Shown: positions 59,112-64,000 of the stretch, one piece after another | Layout of the letters: each line of letters begins with the position of its first letter | How positions within the stretch are numbered: position 1 is the stretch's first letter | Origin: Xenorhabdus mauleonii | GTDB lineage: Bacteria; Pseudomonadota; Gammaproteobacteria; Enterobacterales; Enterobacteriaceae | DNA: 64,000 nucleotides | NCBI RefSeq assembly: GCF_900113945.1 | Contig: NZ_FORG01000002.1 | Span: 310,001 to 374,000 of the forward strand | Reading direction: 5' to 3' | Notes under the pieces: model-generated | What the model saw: the letters and a program-made list of their open reading frames with translations, nothing else | Told to the model about the DNA's origin: nothing | Databases searched by the model: none | Position numbers and translations under genes: made by a program

Positions 59112-60449
59112 TTACTCTTTAAAATCGCTGGCATCCAGTTCATGGCGCGCCAACAATTTATAAAATTCAGTCCGATTGCGCCCTGCCATACGCGCAGCAT
59201 GCGTTACATTGCCTTTGGTTATTTGCAGCAATTTACGCAAATAGTTCAGTTCAAACTGCCCGCGCGCCTCCACAAATGTCGGCAATGCTGTATTTTCCCC
59301 TTCCAGCGCCTGTGTCACCAAAGCATCACTAATTACCGGCGCCGTTGTCAATGCGACACATTGCTCAATGACGTTAACTAATTGGCGAACATTACCCGGC
59401 CAACTTGCCGCCATCAGGCATTTCATGGCATTAGTGGAAAAACTGCGGACAAAAGGCTTGTGGCGCTTGGCAGATTCGCGCAACAAGTGATTGGCCAATA
59501 GCGGAATATCTTCTGCGCGTTCATTCAATGCAGGGATTTTCAGGTTAACGACATTCAATCGATAGTAGAGATCTTCACGGAATTCATTTCGCTGCATCGC
59601 CTTTGGCAAATCACGGTGGGTAGCAGAAATAATTCTGACATCAATATCTATATCGCGGTTGCTTCCCAATGGGCGAACTTTACGCTCCTGCAATACTCTC
59701 AATAATTTAACTTGCAGAGCCAAAGGCATATCGCCGATTTCATCAAGGAATAGCGTTCCTCCTTGAGCCGCCAGAAACAACCCTTCCCGGCTGCTGACTG
59801 CGCCGGTAAATGCCCCTTTGGCATGACCAAATAGTTCAGACTCAAGCAGTTGTTCAGGTAAGGCACCGCAGTTAATCGCAATAAACGGTTTTTTCGCCCG
59901 GGGGCTTGCACGATGAATGGCTTGGGCCAGCACTTCTTTACCTGTTCCACTTTGGCCGTTAATCAAAACACTGACATCGGATTGGGCAACCATTTTTGCT
60001 TGCTCCAATAAACGCAACATCAGAGGGCTGCGAGTGACAATTTGCTCACTCCATTGCCCATCAATGGCAGGCGTTGATAATTCCAGTGCATCATCTATCG
60101 CTTTATAAAGCGCATCGCGATCTACCGGCTTTGTCAGGAAACTGAATACGCCCTGCTGAGTTGCAGCCACCGCATCAGGAATAGAGCCATGTGCAGTCAA
60201 GATAATGACAGGCATGCCCGGATGCTGTTTCTGGATCTCGGCAAACAGTGCCATGCCATCCATTTCATCCATGCGCAAATCGCTTATCACTAAATCAACT
60301 TTTTCTTTCGTCAGTATGCGTAATGCTTCATGCCCGCTCTCTGCGGTCGTGACACGAAAGCCTTCACTGGTCAGACGCATTCCCAATAATTTTAGCAAGC
60401 CGGGATCATCATCAACTAAGAGAAGATGGGCGGGATTGCGCACTGTCAT
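59112..60449 (-). CDS. glrR: sigma-54-dependent response regulator GlrR (YfhA/QseF)
   Basis: 445-residue NtrC-family activator: receiver domain with phospho-Asp57 (VISDLRMDEMDG), AAA+ domain with Walker A GQSGTGKEV, GAFTGAVSSREG for sigma-54 contact, and a C-terminal Fis-type HTH (NVTHAARMAGRNRTEFYKLL). It activates glmY; matching GlrR boxes are found at 63316-63428. It overlaps the end of qseG by one base. Confidence 0.97.
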   Translation of the reverse strand: MTVRNPAHLLLVDDDPGLLKLLGMRLTSEGFRVTTAESGHEALRILTKEKVDLVISDLRMDEMDGMALFAEIQKQHPGMPVIILTAHGSIPDAVAATQQGVFSFLTKPVDRDALYKAIDDALELSTPAIDGQWSEQIVTRSPLMLRLLEQAKMVAQSDVSVLINGQSGTGKEVLAQAIHRASPRAKKPFIAINCGALPEQLLESELFGHAKGAFTGAVSSREGLFLAAQGGTLFLDEIGDMPLALQVKLLRVLQERKVRPLGSNRDIDIDVRIISATHRDLPKAMQRNEFREDLYYRLNVVNLKIPALNERAEDIPLLANHLLRESAKRHKPFVRSFSTNAMKCLMAASWPGNVRQLVNVIEQCVALTTAPVISDALVTQALEGENTALPTFVEARGQFELNYLRKLLQITKGNVTHAARMAGRNRTEFYKLLARHELDASDFKE

Positions 60450-61255
60450 TATTGTTTGACTCCTGTTTCTTCTGGGGAGTGAGTTTCTTCTTTATTTCCC
60501 ACATTTACGGCTGGTTTGCCTTCCGGCGTCGGTTGACTGGATGAAGAGTCTGCATCACTTATTTGCCCTGCATCATCCGGAGGGGCAACGTTGCTTTGGT
60601 CTTGTTTGCGGGAGGAAAGTTGACGCTCTATATCTGTCAGGTTTTCCAGTTTGCGTGATATTAAACGAAGTTCATATTCTAAACGTGCCCGAGTGTCTTT
60701 CAGCCGGTCGATTTTGTTATCACTATCAAGCTGGAATCGCTGAAACTTAATTCGTTCTTCGGCGAGATTGATTTTCAGGTATTGCTGTTCACGCCATAAT
60801 TGCAATAAAGGCCGCAAGGACACAGGAAACTGCGCGCTATACCGATTGATGTTTTCAATAATTCTTCGGCGTTCCACTAATGTCGGCGAAGCACGGTTCA
60901 TCAGAATACTCTGCTTAAATACCTGCGGCCAAGTCGCCAAAGCAAAATATTTTGCCATCTCACGCGCATCCGCCGAAGACAGCCTATCCGTACAATCTGT
61001 AAACCTCAGCCAATACAGGCCATTTTCCATTGTCGCGGGTTTTGACATATCCCAGATTAAGTCACAATCTTTAAGACGATAATCCGTGACAGTCTGCTCC
61101 GGCAGGATAGATTGTGCAATTGTGGTTAAATTGCCTACTCCTTCAGTTTTAGCGCATCCGACCAATAAAGAGGGAACAAGCAATAACAACACGGCACGGA
61201 AACGCAAAATTGAAGCGCATGCCAGAAGTGGCTGCATGACAGCCATTTTGTTCAT
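60449..61255 (-). CDS. qseG: QseG outer-membrane lipoprotein
   Basis: 268 residues from ATG 61255 (further in-frame starts at 61294 and 61321 are possible). Signal peptide with lipobox LLVGC (Cys about 34), then a periplasmic domain and a coiled-coil (YLKINLAEERIKFQRFQL...ISRKLENLTDIERQLS) and a variable Ser/Pro/Glu tail. It binds and tunes the GlrK sensor. Between glrK and glrR, as in other enterobacteria. Confidence 0.88.
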   Translation of the reverse strand: MNKMAVMQPLLACASILRFRAVLLLLVPSLLVGCAKTEGVGNLTTIAQSILPEQTVTDYRLKDCDLIWDMSKPATMENGLYWLRFTDCTDRLSSADAREMAKYFALATWPQVFKQSILMNRASPTLVERRRIIENINRYSAQFPVSLRPLLQLWREQQYLKINLAEERIKFQRFQLDSDNKIDRLKDTRARLEYELRLISRKLENLTDIERQLSSRKQDQSNVAPPDDAGQISDADSSSSQPTPEGKPAVNVGNKEETHSPEETGVKQ

Positions 61256-61326
61256 TGGCCGGGTCTCAATTTTTCGTTGTTCCGTCTTCGTCATAAAGTG
61301 ATTAATAAACCTGTTATACATATTAT

Positions 61327-62763
61327 TCAGTTATTCTCTGCGGTAAATGGCAGTTCAATTCGAAAACATACGTCAGCAAACTCGGATTCTATCAGATGAA
61401 GTTCTCCCCCCATCTGTTTAATACAATCTTGCGCAATGCTCAAACCAAGGCCGCTTCCTTTCACTGCACCTTTACGCTGAAGTTTCCCTTGGTAAAATGG
61501 CTCAAAAATCATGGTCTTTTCTACTTCAGGAATCGGTGTTCCGGTGTTGGCAACGTCAATTTGAAGATTTTTTCCCACTTGCCGACTGGAAATCCAAATG
61601 TTACCGGATTCAGCGCCATAGTGCACTGCATTGGAGTAGAGATTATCAATCACTTTAGTTAATAAGTTGGGTTCAGCCCAACAAATTTCCATATCTAATT
61701 GAATTTCCGTATTAATATTTTTTGTGCGAGCCGGTAATTGGTGTGACAGCACCACACCATCAACAATTTCTTTCAAGGGTACAATTTGGTGTTCCGCAGC
61801 ACCATCAGCCAGTTTTCGGTTATATTCGAGCAATTGTTCAATAAGCCGTTGTAAATGCTTACTACTGCTGTCCAAAATACCGACAACTTCTTTTTGTTCT
61901 TGCGTCAACGGCCCGGCAATTTCATCAGCCAGTAATTCCGTCCCCTCACGCATACTTGCCAGCGGGGTTTTCAATTCATGGGAAATATGGCGTAAGAATT
62001 CATGGCGCTGGGACTCCAGCCAAGATAAACGCTCACTCAGCCAAATAATGCGCTGTGCCAGTGATCGCAATTCCCGTGGTCCTTTAAACTCAATCTGGTT
62101 TTCTAACGAATGCCCTTCGCCCAATCGATTGATCATCCGCTCTATGCGCTTCACCGGCCCGATAATCATACGCGTAAATAAGGCAATTAAGAATGCACTT
62201 AACAGAAACAGAATAAGGCTCTGCCAGCCAAAAAACTGCCCTTTGTCCGCAATCGCTTTTTGCAATTGTTCACCCCGGCTGAAAATGATGTTACGAGTTT
62301 CTTGGACTAATAGATTATTGGCAGTAGAGAATTCTTCAAGCAGTTTAGATGTGGCAGGTTCGGGAACGCCGTTGCTACAGGAAATTTTGGTGAGGCCAGC
62401 CAGTAGATCGTTAAACTTTTTTGTATACTCCGTATTCGCCAGCAACGTTATCTGGTTATCCAGCATATTCACGTATTTCTGGTATTGTCGTTGATAAAGC
62501 TGCTCCAGCCGGGCATCACCCAAGACACAATATTGGCGGTAGCTCCGCTCCATCTCAAGGGCAACACCTATCATCGCCTCACTGCGGCGGGCATCTGACA
62601 GCGTTGAACGATTAATTTCTGCGGCTTGGGTACTGAGCTGGTCAAGGCTTTGATAAGCCTGATAGGCCAATACCAATAATGGCAATAATACGAGCCAGAA
62701 AGCCATCACAACTAATTGGCGCAGTGAACGGGGAAATAACCGCCATTTTTTCAAAGAAATCAT
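61327..62763 (-). CDS. glrK: sensor histidine kinase GlrK (QseE)
   Basis: 478-residue membrane kinase for GlrR. Start ATG 62763 (MISLKKWRLFPRSLRQL). Two membrane helices (about 18-37 and 178-198) enclose a periplasmic domain; HAMP (TRMIIGPVKRIERMINRLGEG), phospho-His in ISHELKTPLASMREG, N-box DNLYSNAVHYG, G-box GSGLGLSIA. It and GlmY lie in tandem on the same strand, allowing partial read-through control. Confidence 0.97.
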   Translation of the reverse strand: MISLKKWRLFPRSLRQLVVMAFWLVLLPLLVLAYQAYQSLDQLSTQAAEINRSTLSDARRSEAMIGVALEMERSYRQYCVLGDARLEQLYQRQYQKYVNMLDNQITLLANTEYTKKFNDLLAGLTKISCSNGVPEPATSKLLEEFSTANNLLVQETRNIIFSRGEQLQKAIADKGQFFGWQSLILFLLSAFLIALFTRMIIGPVKRIERMINRLGEGHSLENQIEFKGPRELRSLAQRIIWLSERLSWLESQRHEFLRHISHELKTPLASMREGTELLADEIAGPLTQEQKEVVGILDSSSKHLQRLIEQLLEYNRKLADGAAEHQIVPLKEIVDGVVLSHQLPARTKNINTEIQLDMEICWAEPNLLTKVIDNLYSNAVHYGAESGNIWISSRQVGKNLQIDVANTGTPIPEVEKTMIFEPFYQGKLQRKGAVKGSGLGLSIAQDCIKQMGGELHLIESEFADVCFRIELPFTAENN

Positions 62764-62960
62764 CTTATAACCTGCAATTACATTGATGCTGACCGACATA
62801 AAACGGCGAAAAAAATCTGCCAGATAATGAGCCCTACAATAACTCTTTCTTTTCTTATGTTGGAAATGGTCGAAAACAGGAGACTACTAGAAATTACGAA
62901 GACGGTACATACATTCGATGGGCAGGCTTAACCCGCTAATGGTGGCGGGATAATAATGAC

Positions 62961-63184
62961 GGCGGGATAGTAACTTTTTTACTATCCCGCCAGTGAGGAT
63001 ACCCCATGCTACCTGATGAGCATGTAGGTGGTGCCTCACTCCACGTGTCGCCCTGTGTTTGATAAGGCCCGAAGGCGAGTATCATTGAGTTGGACGGTAG
63101 GCACCTTACTTCGGCATCATTCCGGGCTTATGTGGCATGTTTCCGCCTAATTGCGGGCCGACATAAAAAGTTGAATGAGCAACT
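62961..63184 (-). ncRNA. glmY: GlmY small RNA
   Basis: The predicted 5' end (63184) reads AGTTGCTCATTCAACTT..., then TTATGTCGGCCC, which matches the E. coli GlmY start (AGTGGCTCATTCACC, TTATGTCAGCCC). GlmY sequesters RapZ so that GlmZ can activate glmS, controlling glucosamine-6-phosphate supply. Position directly upstream of glrK is conserved. The 3' end is uncertain: full-length E. coli GlmY is about 184 nt. A 13-bp stem at 62961-62991 (GGCGGGATAGTAA) is the best 3' hairpin, but it lacks a T-run. Confidence 0.85.
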
Positions 63185-63194
63185 GCCCTGTATT

Positions 63195-63212
63195 ATGCAC
63201 ATTGCGTGCCAA
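63195..63212 (-). promoter_or_regulatory. sigma-54 promoter of glmY
   Basis: Minus strand TTGGCACGCAATGTGCAT: -24 GG and -12 GC are exactly 10 bp apart, and the motif ends about 12 nt before the predicted GlmY start. The spacer upstream (63213-63315) is AT-rich and could bend with IHF, but I found no full IHF consensus. Confidence 0.88.
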
Positions 63213-63315
63213 CTTGCAAAATATTTTTCATATAATTGATTTTATTAATAATTTAAAAAATCACAAATACATTCCATTTTTTAATTAATATTTTTTGGCA
63301 CTAAACACCTATTTT

Positions 63316-63333
63316 TGTCGCCAATTTATGACA
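63316..63333. promoter_or_regulatory. GlrR box 1
   Basis: TGTC-N10-GACA (TGTCGCCAATTTATGACA), the known GlrR recognition motif, nearest the glmY promoter (about 132 bp upstream of the start). Confidence 0.85.
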
Positions 63334-63378
63334 CTTAGCCATGCGTAAATATTTATGCATTAATATCAAGCGATTAAA

Positions 63379-63396
63379 TGTCTCATATTGGAGACA
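63379..63396. promoter_or_regulatory. GlrR box 2
   Basis: TGTCTCATATTGGAGACA, a perfect TGTC-N10-GACA, 63 bp from box 1 (start to start). Confidence 0.85.
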
Positions 63397-63410
63397 TCAA
63401 GAAGCCGCAT

Positions 63411-63428
63411 TGTCGCCATATAGAGACA
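63411..63428. promoter_or_regulatory. GlrR box 3
   Basis: TGTCGCCATATAGAGACA, a perfect TGTC-N10-GACA, 32 bp from box 2 (start to start). With the other two, it gives three sites, as described for E. coli glmY. Confidence 0.85.
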
Positions 63429-63553
63429 CACTGCTGAATTTCATAAATAACATCAAATTAGCGGCAAGATATATTTCATATTGTTTTTATATTATTTATA
63501 TTGTGAACGAATTGTTTTATGAGCAAAGTAATTCCTTAACTTTAAATTTACAT

Positions 63554-64000
63554 TTAGCGCAAATTCATTAACACACAATCGTGTAATGAGCTTACTGTCA
63601 ACTGGAGTTCTTGTTGGCGATTTTGCCAATTTTCTTCTTTCCCATTCAAATAAGCTTCCCGCGCCTCCGCCAATACTGCGGCCTGTACAGGCGGAAAACG
63701 AGCCGCGGCCCAATCAGCGGCAACATCTTTGGAGACAAATTCGCCGGTCACTAATGTTCGCCACATACGCGCCAGCGTTAGCAAAACATTGCGTTCATCT
63801 CCCTTTAGCGATTGGATTAAACCCGGCAGGACATCTTTAATCGCCCGGCGAATGTCCGAGCTTGGAATAACAGGCAAAAGCGTGTTTGCGGCCGGGCCGA
63901 CCAGAGGTATCGCTTCCTGCCACGACTGAGCCAACACTAAGGTAAGTTCAGGATCACAAACAGAATCGGGAATGCCCTCTGTTTCATATGCGTGACGCAG
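63554..64000 (-). CDS. ANT(3'')/ANT(9)-type aminoglycoside nucleotidyltransferase, 5' part outside window
   Basis: Carboxy-terminal 148 codons of an AadA-like nucleotidyltransferase, open through the right edge. Matches the C-terminal DUF4111 helical domain: VGPAANTLLPVIPSSDIRRA, GDERNVLLTLARMW, TGEFVSKDVAADWA, and VLAEAREAYL. The N-terminal catalytic domain (GSxxxxDLD motif) lies outside, so activity cannot be judged. In E. coli purL flanks glmY here, so this gene replaces or has been inserted near that junction. It may be an old chromosomal gene rather than a recent resistance acquisition; no integron or IS features are seen. Confidence 0.85.
   Translation of the reverse strand: MRHAYETEGIPDSVCDPELTLVLAQSWQEAIPLVGPAANTLLPVIPSSDIRRAIKDVLPGLIQSLKGDERNVLLTLARMWRTLVTGEFVSKDVAADWAAARFPPVQAAVLAEAREAYLNGKEENWQNRQQELQLTVSSLHDCVLMNLR

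Noticed and set aside
61724-62494. 256-codon plus-strand ORF inside glrK
   Set aside because: Antisense shadow over a clearly conserved histidine kinase.
63213-63315. IHF site between the GlrR boxes and the glmY promoter
   Set aside because: AT-rich and AATCAA is present, but no complete WATCAANNNNTTR match was found.

Overview
The window reads as chromosomal DNA of an enterobacterium of the Morganellaceae, most likely Xenorhabdus or a close Photorhabdus relative. This is inferred from several things together: core proteins read close to the E. coli orthologues, ERIC repeats are scattered between genes, the NadE is the long glutamine-dependent form, a pilW-like gene sits between rlmN and rodZ, and accessory genes typical of insect/nematode-associated bacteria (NRPS, S-type-pyocin-like toxin, M4 peptidases) break up the core order. 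No 16S or other phylogenetic marker is present, so the genus is inference.

Layout. (1) 1-6500, minus strand: the start of a secondary-metabolite cluster. It encodes a free-standing carrier protein, an acyl-CoA dehydrogenase, a free-standing adenylation protein whose pocket reads as serine-specific and which has an in-frame TAA, and a C-A-T NRPS module (pocket code reads as asparagine) that runs off the left edge. (2) 7374-9957, plus strand: a pyocin-S-domain polymorphic toxin with a new-looking C-terminal domain, followed by its AT-rich putative immunity gene. (3) 10508-15343, minus strand: cysM and the sulfate/thiosulfate ABC importer cysPTWA. (4) 15923-24137: yfeY, ypeA and hemF, interleaved with accessory genes: a small secreted Cys-repeat protein, a papain-like putative effector ending in a CaaX box, two tandem protealysin-type M4 peptidases, and a third gene that keeps only the peptidase propeptide.

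(5) 24334-33459, minus strand: der-bamB-yfgM-hisS-ispG-rodZ-pilW-rlmN, joining outer-membrane assembly, translation, isoprenoid synthesis and cell shape. (6) ndk, pbpC and the alpha-2-macroglobulin yfhM, then a half-length sseB and pepB. (7) 44821-50531, minus strand: the full iscRSUA-hscBA-fdx-iscX iron-sulfur operon with IscR boxes at its promoter. (8) trmJ and suhB (divergent around an ERIC element), hcaT, glyA and hmpA, with recognisable PurR, FNR and NsrR sites between the last two. (9) 56958-63428, minus strand: glnB and nadE, then glrR-qseG-glrK, preceded by the GlmY small RNA, its sigma-54 promoter and three perfect GlrR boxes. (10) The right edge cuts into an ANT(3'')/ANT(9)-type aminoglycoside nucleotidyltransferase gene.

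The points most worth attention are the CaaX-tailed effector candidate (18664-19443), the M4 peptidase pair with an orphan propeptide (21247-24137), the Ser-activating cassette with its ochre codon (3189-6500), and the toxin/immunity pair (7374-9957).
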